Assembly: GCA_902604785.1 (NCBI GenBank)
Contig: CACLAC010000001.1
Span: 124,001-188,000 of the forward strand
DNA length: 64,000 bases
Origin: an uncultured Pelagibacteraceae bacterium
GTDB lineage: Bacteria > Pseudomonadota > Alphaproteobacteria > Pelagibacterales > Pelagibacteraceae
Direction: 5' to 3'
The notes below the pieces were generated by a model, which made no database searches, was not told the origin of the DNA, and saw only the letters and a program-made list of their open reading frames with translations. Shown piece by piece: positions 43,119 through 49,673 of the stretch. The first letter of the stretch is position 1, and each line of letters opens with the position of its first letter. The position numbers and the translations under genes are program-made.

Positions 43119-43192
43119 TGGTGCCCCGACCCAGAATCTAACTGGATTCTACGATTTACCATACCGTTGTTTTGACATTAAACTACCGGGGC
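43119..43192 (-). tRNA. tRNA-Thr (anticodon GGT) with unusual D and T loops
   Basis: A 74-nt cloverleaf read on the minus strand. Acceptor GCCCCGG pairs with TCGGGGC, discriminator A, CCA encoded at 43121-43119. D stem GTTT/AAAC encloses the 7-nt loop AATGTCA. The anticodon stem ACGGT/ATCGT carries loop ATGGTAA (anticodon GGT). Variable loop AGAA. T stem TCCAG/CTGGG carries loop TTAGATT. The usually invariant C56 is A and position 19 is T, so the G19-C56 tertiary pair seems replaced by U19-A56. G1-C72 and C2-G71 plus GGU fit threonine identity. The 3' end abuts the stop of the convergent TVP38 gene. Confidence 0.88.
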
Positions 43193-43202
43193 CTTTTTTG
43201 GT

Positions 43203-43231
43203 AGAATAACGAATAAAACTCAATTTGACAA
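43203..43231 (-). promoter_or_regulatory. Sigma70-type promoter for tRNA-Thr
   Basis: On the minus strand TTGTCA (43231-43226) and TATTCT (43208-43203) are separated by exactly 17 bp. A start about seven bases downstream would give a leader of only a few nucleotides before G1 of the tRNA at 43192. The spacing and match are good; the call is by eye. Confidence 0.6.
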
Positions 43232-43277
43232 ACTTCTACCTTAATTTATAAGTATTTTTTAGGTTTAGGTAATTGTA

Positions 43278-43559
43278 ATGAAAATTTATACAAAAATAAT
43301 TTTAGATAAAAATAACAATATAATTGAAGAGAAATACTTTAACTATTCAGGCCCAATGTCTTATGCAGGTATTCACTATGATTTTAAATCGACCCGCGGG
43401 GCGAAGGCAATGGAAAAGCAAGCTAAACGTGAAAAAAAATTAGCGGAGAGAAAAAAAAAGAGAGAAGCTAAAATGGGTAATCAAAACAAAGAAGAGGACA
43501 AAACAATTCCTATATCTGAAACTATTACTTTAGATCACTTAACACGTAATAATAAATAA
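43278..43559 (+). CDS. Small charged protein, function unknown
   Basis: Predicted 93-aa protein. The N-terminal third is a short beta-rich segment (KIYTKIILDKNNNIIEEKYF then YSGPMSYAG). The rest is a highly basic helix (EKQAKREKKLAERKKKREAK) followed by an acidic and Thr-rich tail. The pattern suggests a nucleic-acid- or ribosome-associated protein, but I do not recognise the family. It is followed by another small basic frame and then dcd. Confidence 0.6.
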   Translation: MKIYTKIILDKNNNIIEEKYFNYSGPMSYAGIHYDFKSTRGAKAMEKQAKREKKLAERKKKREAKMGNQNKEEDKTIPISETITLDHLTRNNK

Positions 43560-43567
43560 TTTGATAA

Positions 43568-43684
43568 ATGCACAAAAAAAAAAGAGCTTCGGAGCTTGAT
43601 TTTAAAAGTGCTCTTCGTAAAAATTTAATTAAAAGAAAAAATTTCCAAAAAAAATACAGAAAAAAAAATGATACTAAACGATAA
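43568..43684 (+). CDS. Tiny basic ORF between the 93-aa gene and dcd
   Basis: Open frame of 38 codons starting ATG 43568, 8 bp after the previous stop. The product is dominated by Lys/Arg, with a central RASELDFKSALRKNLIKRK segment. It overlaps the first 17 bases of dcd in a different frame. Spacing consistent with coupled translation favours a real gene; the poor complexity and short length argue caution. No family recognised. Confidence 0.4.
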   Translation: MHKKKRASELDFKSALRKNLIKRKNFQKKYRKKNDTKR

Positions 43685-44225
43685 AAAAATAAAAAAATTA
43701 GCAGAAGAAGAAGGAATGATAACTCCTTTTGTAGATAAATCAGTTCAAGATGGGGTAAGTTATGGTTTGCAAAGTTTTGGTTATGATCTGCGTGTTGGCT
43801 CTGAATTTAAAATTTTTACTAATATAAAAGGAAATGTTATAGCAGATCCAAAAAATTTTTCTGAAGATAATTTTATTACTGTTAAAGATGAAAAATCAGT
43901 TTTAATACCTCCTAACTCCTTTGCATTAGCAAACTCACTTGAAACATTTTCGATCCCAAGAAATATTACTGGTCTCGTAACATCCAAAAGTAGCTATGCT
44001 AGAGTAGGTTTGGGAAACCCACCCACTGTTTTGGAAGCAGGTTGGAGAGGTGTCCTGGTGCTCGAGCTTGTCAACCACACAAGTAACAGTATAAGGGTTC
44101 ATTCTAACGGTGGAATAAGTCAAATATTATTTTTTCAAGGTGAAGATCCAAAAATATCTTACGCAGATAGAGAAGGAAAATACATGGACCAGGTAGGAAT
44201 CACTTTTTCTAAAACAAAGTATTAG
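43668..44225 (+). CDS. dcd: dCTP deaminase
   Basis: Trimeric dUTPase-fold enzyme of 185 aa that deaminates dCTP to dUTP. YGLQSFGYDLRVGSEFKIF is the N-terminal block, TSKSSYARVGL the nucleotide-binding motif, and GWRGVLVLELVNHT carries the catalytic Glu. It lacks the longer bifunctional features of archaeal forms. It is 4 bp upstream of murA. Confidence 0.94.
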   Translation: MILNDKKIKKLAEEEGMITPFVDKSVQDGVSYGLQSFGYDLRVGSEFKIFTNIKGNVIADPKNFSEDNFITVKDEKSVLIPPNSFALANSLETFSIPRNITGLVTSKSSYARVGLGNPPTVLEAGWRGVLVLELVNHTSNSIRVHSNGGISQILFFQGEDPKISYADREGKYMDQVGITFSKTKY

Positions 44226-44229
44226 TTTA

Positions 44230-45495
44230 ATGAAGAAATTTATTATAAGAGGTCCTAACAAAGCTGTTAAGGGTGAAGTAGATATAAGTGGGGCTAAAAA
44301 TTCTTGCCTACCTTTAATGGCAGCATCTATTTTATTTAAAAATAAAGTTACTTTAAAAAATGTTCCATTTGTAAAAGACGTTTTTAGTATGAAGGATCTT
44401 CTAATCTCTTTAGGAGCCAATGTTGATTTCTCAATTTCAAAAAAAATGATGACAATAACTAATAAAAAGATACACAAATTGACTGTTCCGTATAATTTAG
44501 TTTCAACCATGAGAGCCGGAGTTTTAACCATGGGACCTTTATTAGCTCGATATCCACATAAAAAAATTAAAGTAGCCTTGGGAGGCGGCTGTGCTCTTGG
44601 AGTAAGAGATACAAATTGGCACCTAGCAGGCTTTAGAAGTTTGGGCGCATTAAACAGCCTAGATAAAGGTTATGTGAATATATCAACAAAGAAAGGATTA
44701 ATTGGAAGTAAATATAAATTTCCAAAAGTAACAGTTACAGGAACATCAAATTTAATTATGGCTTCAATTTTTGCAAAAGGATCACACACCATCAAACAAA
44801 TATCAATTGAACCAGAGGTAATTGATTTAATAAATTTTTTAAATAAATCTGGAGCAGATATAAAATTTATAGGAAAAAGATCTATTAAAATAAAAGGTGT
44901 AAAAGAATTAATAAATGGAACACATAATATTATTGGCGATAGAATAGAGGCTTTCAGTTATTTATGTGTTGGAGTAATAACTAATGGGAAAATTAAAGTA
45001 AAAAATTTTAATCCTAATCATCTAAGATCAGAAATAAGCATTTTAAAAAAAATTGGTTGCAAAATTTTAGTTAAAGAAAATTCAATAATACTTTATTCAG
45101 CAAAAAAATTGAAACCAACAAAAATCAAAACTGGCCCTTGGCCTTCTTTCGCCACTGATAATATGCCTATAATATTAGCAGTTCTAGCTTCGATATCTGG
45201 TAAAAGTCAAATAGAAGAGACAATATTTTCTAATCGTTTTATGGCAGCACCAGAATTAAATAGAATGGGAGCTTTGATTAAAATTAAAAAGAATAACGCA
45301 ATTGTAATTGGTCAAAAATTAACAGCAGCATCTTGTATCTCATCGGATTTAAGAACAACATTTTCGATTATCTTAGGTGCTATTGCGGCAAAAGGCGAAA
45401 GTACGCTCTTTAGGGTCTACCATGGTTTACGCGGTTATTATAAACTTGAGACAAAATTGAGAAAAATAGGAATTAAAATCAAATCAAAAAACTAA
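44230..45495 (+). CDS. murA: UDP-N-acetylglucosamine 1-carboxyvinyltransferase
   Basis: First committed enzyme of peptidoglycan synthesis, 421 aa, an EPSP-synthase fold. GAKNSCLPLMAASIL contains the conserved Lys-Asn pair. The active-site cysteine is Cys121 in GGGCALGVRDTNWHLAG; the usual RPVDxH following the Cys-x4-Arg is altered to RDTNWH, keeping Arg126 and His. The C-terminal SDLRTTFSIILGAIAAKGES and GLRGYYKLETKLRKIG are typical. It is followed with no gap by a DUF2948 gene. Confidence 0.93.
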   Translation: MKKFIIRGPNKAVKGEVDISGAKNSCLPLMAASILFKNKVTLKNVPFVKDVFSMKDLLISLGANVDFSISKKMMTITNKKIHKLTVPYNLVSTMRAGVLTMGPLLARYPHKKIKVALGGGCALGVRDTNWHLAGFRSLGALNSLDKGYVNISTKKGLIGSKYKFPKVTVTGTSNLIMASIFAKGSHTIKQISIEPEVIDLINFLNKSGADIKFIGKRSIKIKGVKELINGTHNIIGDRIEAFSYLCVGVITNGKIKVKNFNPNHLRSEISILKKIGCKILVKENSIILYSAKKLKPTKIKTGPWPSFATDNMPIILAVLASISGKSQIEETIFSNRFMAAPELNRMGALIKIKKNNAIVIGQKLTAASCISSDLRTTFSIILGAIAAKGESTLFRVYHGLRGYYKLETKLRKIGIKIKSKN

Positions 45496-45894
45496 ATGGC
45501 TGAGAAATTTTTAAAGAAAATAATTACTCAAAACCAAGATGACCTCAGAATTATCTCAGCCTTATGTTCTGGGGCAAAAATTAAACAATCAGAAATTAAG
45601 TTTTTGAAAGAAAATAAAATTTTTTTAATATCTCTCCAAAGAGAAAATAAAGAAAAAAGCAAGAATAAAGAAAGTATTAATAGTATTTTAAAATTTGAAT
45701 ATATTATGGAATCTAGGTCAAAAAACATTAATCAAAACAATGAAGAAAATGTTTTGGAGTTATTGGCTATAGAATCTTATAAAAAAGGAAATAATTTTGA
45801 AATTATTCTATTATTTTCAAAAAATAGATTTATAACCTTTTCATCTGAAGTTATTGAAGTAACTTTAGAGGATCAAAAATATAATAATGCTTAA
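45496..45894 (+). CDS. DUF2948 family protein
   Basis: Protein of 132 aa. DLRIISALCSGAKIKQSEIKF at the start and EVIEVTLEDQ near the end match the DUF2948 family, whose genes lie between murA and hisD in alphaproteobacteria. It has no known activity. It starts directly after the murA stop and overlaps hisD by 8 bp, so the three are one operon. Confidence 0.8.
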   Translation: MAEKFLKKIITQNQDDLRIISALCSGAKIKQSEIKFLKENKIFLISLQRENKEKSKNKESINSILKFEYIMESRSKNINQNNEENVLELLAIESYKKGNNFEIILLFSKNRFITFSSEVIEVTLEDQKYNNA

Positions 45895-47149
45895 AATTAT
45901 ACGTTGTTCAAAAAAAAATTATTTAAGTCAAATAACTAAGATATTAGAAAAAAGAAGATCTAGAAATGATATTGATACATCTATTGTACCAAAGATTTTA
46001 AAAGATATTAAAAGAGATGGCATTAAAGCTGTACTAAAATATGAAAAAAAATTTAGCCATAACACAAAAATTTTTCCTACAAAAAGTGAGACAAGTAAGG
46101 TTATAAAAGATTTAGATCCCAAGGTTAAAAAAGCAATAGACTTTTCCTATGCCAGAATTATGAAATTTCATAAATTACAAAAAACTAAAGATTTAAGTTA
46201 TGTTGATAGATATAAAAATAAAATACAGTATAAAAGTATTCCAATGCAGTCAGCAGGCTGTTATGTACCTCAAAATTTACCTTCAAGTTTACTGATGCAG
46301 GTTATTCCCGCTAAAATTGCTAATGTTAAAAAAATAGTTGTTGTTAATCCAAGAGTAGATGGAAAACTGAATGCGGCTGTAGCATATGCAGCAAAAAAAC
46401 TTAATGTTAAACTTGTAAATTGCGGTGGTGCTCAAGCTATTGGATATTTGACCTATGTAGAAAAAGTAAATAAAATTACAGGACCTGGCAATGCATATGT
46501 AACTAAAAGTAAACAATTGGTATCTGGAACCGTAGGTGTAGAAAGTGGAATTCTTGGAGCAAGTGAAATTTGTATAATTGCTGATGATAAAACTGATATT
46601 AATGCGATAACATGGAGTTTAATTTCTCAAGCCGAACACGGGGAAGACTCTGAATGCATATTAATTACTAAATACAAAAATATTATTAATAAAGTTATTA
46701 ACAAAATTGAAGAAGATATAAAAGCTATTCCCACAAAAGAAGTTGCAATTAAAAGTTTAAAAAATCATGGAAAAATAATACTATGTAAAAATGATAAACA
46801 AATAGTCGATGTTACGAATGCATGCTCGCCTGAACATCTTGAACTCAATTTAAAAAATTACAAAAAATATATTTCTAAGATACACAATGCAGCATCTATA
46901 TGTATTGGCAAGTATACGCCGATGTCAGTAAGTGATTTTTCTGTAGGGACAACGCATCTTTTGCCATGCTATGGCAGTGCAAAATTTTCATCTGGATTAA
47001 ATATAAATGAATATTTAAAAAAAGTTTCACACATAAATTTAACAAAAACAGGTGTTGAAATTATTGGAAAATCAGCTACATATCTTTCAAATTATGAAAG
47101 AATGTTTGCACATAGTGAAAGTATAAAATCTAGAATGAGGAGAAAATAA
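45887..47149 (+). CDS. hisD: Histidinol dehydrogenase
   Basis: Zinc enzyme of 420 aa for the last two oxidation steps of histidine synthesis. Family blocks: [47 protein letters not shown] and [13 protein letters not shown] with the zinc ligands Gln and His. [14 protein letters not shown] and the C-terminal HSESI are present. It is the first of four histidine-related genes in the window; hisS, hisZ and hisG follow across infA, csp and two tRNAs. Confidence 0.95.
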   Translation: MLKIIRCSKKNYLSQITKILEKRRSRNDIDTSIVPKILKDIKRDGIKAVLKYEKKFSHNTKIFPTKSETSKVIKDLDPKVKKAIDFSYARIMKFHKLQKTKDLSYVDRYKNKIQYKSIPMQSAGCYVPQNLPSSLLMQVIPAKIANVKKIVVVNPRVDGKLNAAVAYAAKKLNVKLVNCGGAQAIGYLTYVEKVNKITGPGNAYVTKSKQLVSGTVGVESGILGASEICIIADDKTDINAITWSLISQAEHGEDSECILITKYKNIINKVINKIEEDIKAIPTKEVAIKSLKNHGKIILCKNDKQIVDVTNACSPEHLELNLKNYKKYISKIHNAASICIGKYTPMSVSDFSVGTTHLLPCYGSAKFSSGLNINEYLKKVSHINLTKTGVEIIGKSATYLSNYERMFAHSESIKSRMRRK

Positions 47150-47151
47150 AT

Positions 47152-47411
47152 TTGTCAAAACAAGATCTTCTTACATATGAAGGACGTGTAATTGATTTAC
47201 TTCCCAACGCCATGTTTCGCGTTGAGTTAGAAAATGGACACACAGTAACAGCTCATACGGCAGGGAGGTTACGGTACTGTCCCCCAACTTTAATAAGTTG
47301 GGGGTAGTAAATTAAAGAAAAGCGCGCATAAGAGTCCTTCAAGGTGATAAAGTGAGAGTCGAGATGACCCCATATGATCTATCAAAAGCGAGGATTATAT
47401 TTCGGTTATAA
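47152..47411 (+). pseudogene. infA: Translation initiation factor IF-1, interrupted by a 44-nt insertion
   Basis: Read from TTG 47152, codons give [20 protein letters not shown], then [19 protein letters not shown], the N-terminal two thirds of IF-1. The frame then enters a GC-rich palindrome and stops at TAG 47305. From 47316 another frame continues without error: [20 protein letters not shown], then [11 protein letters not shown] and TAA 47409-47411. Removing 47272-47315 restores a collinear 71-aa IF-1, the normal length. Codons on both sides look fully conserved. It may be a recent inactivation, a sequencing or assembly fault, or a gene read by ribosome bypassing. IF-1 is normally essential and single-copy. 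Confidence 0.85.
47272..47315 (+). repeat. Palindromic insertion inside infA
   Basis: 44-nt segment absent from any normal infA. Core: CCCCCAACTT (47281-47290), loop TAAT, AAGTTGGGGG (47295-47304), a perfect 10-bp stem. An outer TACT (47275-47278) pairs with AGTA (47306-47309). G/C-rich runs are rare in this genome. The exact edges may slide by a codon. I found no second copy in the window. Confidence 0.85.
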
Positions 47412-47421
47412 ATTTGGAAAC
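47404..47421 (+). repeat. 5' flank repeat, copy A (infA end into tRNA-Phe)
   Basis: GGTTATAAATTTGGAAAC covers the infA stop region and the tRNA-Phe 5' acceptor strand. An almost identical stretch with one extra base lies at 48159-48177, just before tRNA-His. Confidence 0.6.
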
Positions 47422-47488
47422 CTGGTGTATGTGGTCGGCACGAACGCCTGAAAAGCGTTAGGTCCTGGTTCGATTCCAGGGGTTTCCA
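47416..47488 (+). tRNA. tRNA-Phe (anticodon GAA), CCA not encoded, atypical D arm
   Basis: A 73-nt cloverleaf. Acceptor GGAAACC pairs with GGTTTCC, discriminator A. D stem GTGT/GCAC has a 9-nt loop containing GG. The anticodon stem AACGC/GCGTT carries loop CTGAAAA. Variable loop AGGT is short for a Phe tRNA. T arm CCTGG-TTCGATT-CCAGG is canonical. The 3' CCA is not encoded: CCT follows the discriminator. It begins five bases after the infA stop, so it is probably on the same transcript. Another Phe tRNA gene elsewhere cannot be excluded. Confidence 0.85.
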
Positions 47489-47495
47489 CCTTCGT

Positions 47496-47505
47496 GACGA
47501 GTGCA
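47496..47505 (+). repeat. 3' flank repeat, copy A (after tRNA-Phe)
   Basis: GACGAGTGCA lies eight bases after the tRNA-Phe discriminator. The same ten bases lie at 48261-48270, two bases after tRNA-His. CTTCGTGAC at 47490-47498 is also the reverse complement of GTCACGAAG at 48178-48186. Confidence 0.6.
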
Positions 47506-47687
47506 AAAAATAATCTTATCTAATTAAAAAATATATTTATTAATACGTCATAGATAAATTAAATTTAAAGTAACTACTTTAGCTTTTAGAATATAATTAT
47601 ACTTGCAATTAATTAAAAAATCTTTTAATTATCCAGCAAGCTGAAGTTTAGCTTAAGTTTAATACAACAAAGAAAGAGTAAAAGAGT
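47506..47687 (+). promoter_or_regulatory. Leader region of the cold-shock gene
   Basis: No gene is seen between the tRNA-Phe flank and csp. A plausible promoter is TTGCAA with an AT-rich -10 about 18 bp downstream near 47630. AATTAAAA/TTTTAATT forms an 8-bp inverted repeat over AATC, and AAGCT/AGCTT a small stem further down. A GAAAGAG-type ribosome binding site lies before the ATG. Long structured leaders are common for cold-shock genes; the structure here is by eye only. Confidence 0.35.
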
Positions 47688-47900
47688 ATGAGTACACTAA
47701 AAGGAAAAGTTAAGTGGTTTAATGGGAAGAAGGGATATGGATTTATCGAGCGTCAAGACGGTGAGAAAGATTGTTTTGTACACGCTAGTGCGGTTCGTGA
47801 CGCTGGCCTAAGATTCCTTAACGAAAATGATGAAGTTGAATTCGAGATTCAAGACGGTGAGAAAGGACCTTCAGCTGTAAATTTGAAGAAGCTTTCTTAA
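47688..47900 (+). CDS. csp: Cold-shock protein
   Basis: Nucleic-acid-binding OB-fold protein of 70 aa. [16 protein letters not shown] holds RNP1 (KGYGFIE) and CFVHASAV is RNP2. The rest is close to standard CspA-family length, with acidic loops. It acts as an RNA chaperone or antiterminator. It is a single-gene unit between two tRNAs, with a hairpin just downstream. Confidence 0.95.
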   Translation: MSTLKGKVKWFNGKKGYGFIERQDGEKDCFVHASAVRDAGLRFLNENDEVEFEIQDGEKGPSAVNLKKLS

Positions 47901-47921
47901 ATTCATTTCATTAAAATTGAT

Positions 47922-47962
47922 TAGGGATACATACCACTTAACATTAAGTATATTTATCCCTA
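47922..47962 (+). terminator. Two-tier inverted repeat after csp
   Basis: TAGGGATA (47922-47929) pairs perfectly with TATCCCTA (47955-47962), and inside it ACTTAA pairs with TTAAGT around CA. There is no clean T run after it, so it may be a stability or processing hairpin rather than a strict terminator. Confidence 0.45.
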
Positions 47963-48059
47963 CTCAAACCTCTTGCATTTTAAAATTTAAGTGTTATTTA
48001 CTTTACAATGATTAAAAATGTTAAAATACCTATAAACACAAAAAGACACCATAATTTCC

Positions 48060-48083
48060 ATGGTAGCTTCGCGCTATCATTTT
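48060..48083 (+). terminator. Intrinsic terminator-like hairpin before the tRNA-His/his genes
   Basis: ATGGTAGC (48060-48067) pairs with GCTATCAT (48073-48080) through one G-T wobble, over loop TTCGC, followed by TTT then AAT. Fits a weak rho-independent terminator or an attenuator. A 25-codon open frame with three His codons runs into it (48008-48085). The rest of the 47963-48158 stretch shows no gene I can support. Confidence 0.45.
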
Positions 48084-48158
48084 AATCATATAAAAATTTA
48101 ATTTTAATAATAATTAGTATAAAAAGAAGGAATGAGGACGTTGGCTTATGATTTGTAG

Positions 48159-48177
48159 GGTTATAAATTATGGAAAC
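48159..48177 (+). repeat. 5' flank repeat, copy B (before tRNA-His)
   Basis: GGTTATAAATTATGGAAAC matches the infA-end/tRNA-Phe junction at 47404-47421 apart from one inserted A. Here it has no coding or tRNA role. TATAAA at 48162-48167 could act as a -10 element for the tRNA-His/hisS transcript. Confidence 0.55.
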
Positions 48178-48185
48178 GTCACGAA

Positions 48186-48259
48186 GCCCGATTGGTGTAG
48201 TAGAAGCACACGAACCTGTGGAGTTCGGGGGCCAGTTGCGAATACTGGATCGGGTACCA
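48186..48259 (+). tRNA. tRNA-His (anticodon GTG), A73 and no G-1, altered T loop
   Basis: A 74-nt cloverleaf. Acceptor GCCCGAT pairs with ATCGGGT, with a G1-T72 wobble; discriminator A73 and CCA encoded. The base before G1 is A, so no genomic G-1. D stem GTGT/GCAC with a 7-nt loop AGTAGAA lacks the usual GG. The anticodon stem CGAAC/GTTCG holds loop CTGTGGA. T arm CCAGT-TGCGAAT-ACTGG has T53-A61 in place of G53-C61 and G at 55. Loss of G-1 with A73 is known for part of the alphaproteobacteria, matched by a divergent HisRS, which is encoded 13 nt downstream. Confidence 0.92.
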
Positions 48260-48260
48260 A

Positions 48261-48270
48261 GACGAGTGCA
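48261..48270 (+). repeat. 3' flank repeat, copy B (tRNA-His to hisS)
   Basis: GACGAGTGCA fills the 13-nt gap between the tRNA-His CCA end and the hisS ATG, and is identical to 47496-47505. It must also contain the hisS ribosome binding site; GACGAG is the only purine-rich candidate. Confidence 0.6.
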
Positions 48271-48272
48271 TT

Positions 48273-49673
48273 ATGAATAAATTAACAGCAAAACTACCAA
48301 AAGGCTTTCAAGATCAATGGGGTAAAACCCTGTCTTTACAAAAAAAACTTTTGGTGGCTATTGAGGATAATTTTAAAAGATATGGATTCAGTGCTTTAAG
48401 CACATCTCCAATGGAACTAAGTTCTGTTATAGGGAATTCTTTATCTGAAGACGAAAGCAATCCAATGAGTGATGTTTTCACTTTCGATGAAGATGGAGAA
48501 AAAATTAGTCTTCGTTATGACCTTTCTCTTCCACTTTCTCGTTTTTATGCTCAAAATTATTTAAATTTACCAAATCCATATAAACGTTATCAGATTGCAG
48601 AAAATGTTTTTAGACGAGAAAAACCAGGTCCGGGCACTAGACTAAAAGCTTTCGGGCAGTGCGATTGTGACATCATAGGAAAATTTAATTCTACAGTTGC
48701 TAATGCAGAACTATGTAATCTTATAGCTAGCACACTTTTAAGTTGTGGACTAAAAAAAGATCAATTTTTAATTAATATTAGTAATAGAAAAATTATTGAG
48801 GGGTTATTAAATCAATTAAAGATAACAGATCAAAAACAAAAACAAAAAGTTTTAAGAGCAATAGATAAGCTTGATAAACTCGGTTTTGGAATTTCAGGTG
48901 TTACAGATTTGTTAAAGGAAAAAAGGACTGATGCAAGTGGTGCAATAACAGTTGGAGCAAAATTAAGCGAAACACAAACATCCGAAATAATCAGTTTCTT
49001 AAAAACAAAAGATTTAAAAGAATTAAAATTAAATTTAAAAGACTCACTATCTCAAGAAGGTATTAAAGAAACAGAGGATTTATTAAAAAATCTAAACTAT
49101 GGAGAATATAGTGATCTTATTAATTTTTCTGGAAAAATCTGTAGAGGTTTGGACATATATTCGGGTTTTATAGTAGAAACTAATCTTACTTTTGATGTTA
49201 AAAATTCTAAAGGAAAAGTTATTGCACCTGGAGCTATAGCAAGTGGAGGCCAATATCTGGTTTCAAAATTTAAAGGAGATGATTTTTTAGGTTCTGGAAT
49301 TAGTATAGGAATTTCTCGGCTAACATATTGCGTTGAACAACTTAATCAAATTGAAGTAGATGAAAATCAACCAGTTTTAATATGTGTAATGGATGAGAAT
49401 TTACTTCCAAAGTATTATGAATTAATAAATTTATTGAGAAATAACAATATTAATTGTGAAATATTTTTAGATCCCAAAAAGAACTTAACTAAACAACTTA
49501 CTTATGCAAATAAGCGTCAGCTTCAGCTGGCAATTATAGTGGGAGAAAATGAGATCCAGAACAATACAGCTACTATAAAAAATTTGTTAGGTACTAAAGG
49601 AGAAGAAAACCAGTTCACAGTTTCCATGAAAGATTTAATAGATGAAATCAAAAAATTTATCAAAAATAATTAA
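48273..49673 (+). CDS. hisS: Histidine--tRNA ligase (divergent alphaproteobacterial type)
   Basis: Class II synthetase of 466 aa. It opens AKLPKGFQDQWGK. Motif 2 is YQIAENVFRREKPGPGTRLK, followed by FGQCDCDIIG, and motif 3 is GSGISIGISRLTY. RGLDIYSGFIVE is the HisRS-specific His-A-type region in altered form. The chain is longer and differs from the usual bacterial HisRS pattern, in line with a tRNA-His that lacks G-1. The C-terminal anticodon domain ends in IKKFIKNN. Overlaps hisZ by 32 bp. Confidence 0.92.
   Translation: MNKLTAKLPKGFQDQWGKTLSLQKKLLVAIEDNFKRYGFSALSTSPMELSSVIGNSLSEDESNPMSDVFTFDEDGEKISLRYDLSLPLSRFYAQNYLNLPNPYKRYQIAENVFRREKPGPGTRLKAFGQCDCDIIGKFNSTVANAELCNLIASTLLSCGLKKDQFLINISNRKIIEGLLNQLKITDQKQKQKVLRAIDKLDKLGFGISGVTDLLKEKRTDASGAITVGAKLSETQTSEIISFLKTKDLKELKLNLKDSLSQEGIKETEDLLKNLNYGEYSDLINFSGKICRGLDIYSGFIVETNLTFDVKNSKGKVIAPGAIASGGQYLVSKFKGDDFLGSGISIGISRLTYCVEQLNQIEVDENQPVLICVMDENLLPKYYELINLLRNNNINCEIFLDPKKNLTKQLTYANKRQLQLAIIVGENEIQNNTATIKNLLGTKGEENQFTVSMKDLIDEIKKFIKNN

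Noticed and set aside
43119-43192. tmRNA piece or other non-tRNA structure
   Set aside because: All four cloverleaf stems, a 7-nt anticodon loop and encoded CCA are present. A tRNA-Thr explains it fully.
47152-47330. Programmed -1 or +1 frameshift to rescue infA
   Set aside because: The first frame ends at TAG 47305-47307 and the target frame has TAA at 47313-47315, so no single slip upstream of the stop reaches the second half.
47416-47488. tRNA-Ser instead of tRNA-Phe
   Set aside because: There is no long variable arm, and the anticodon loop CTGAAAA reads GAA.
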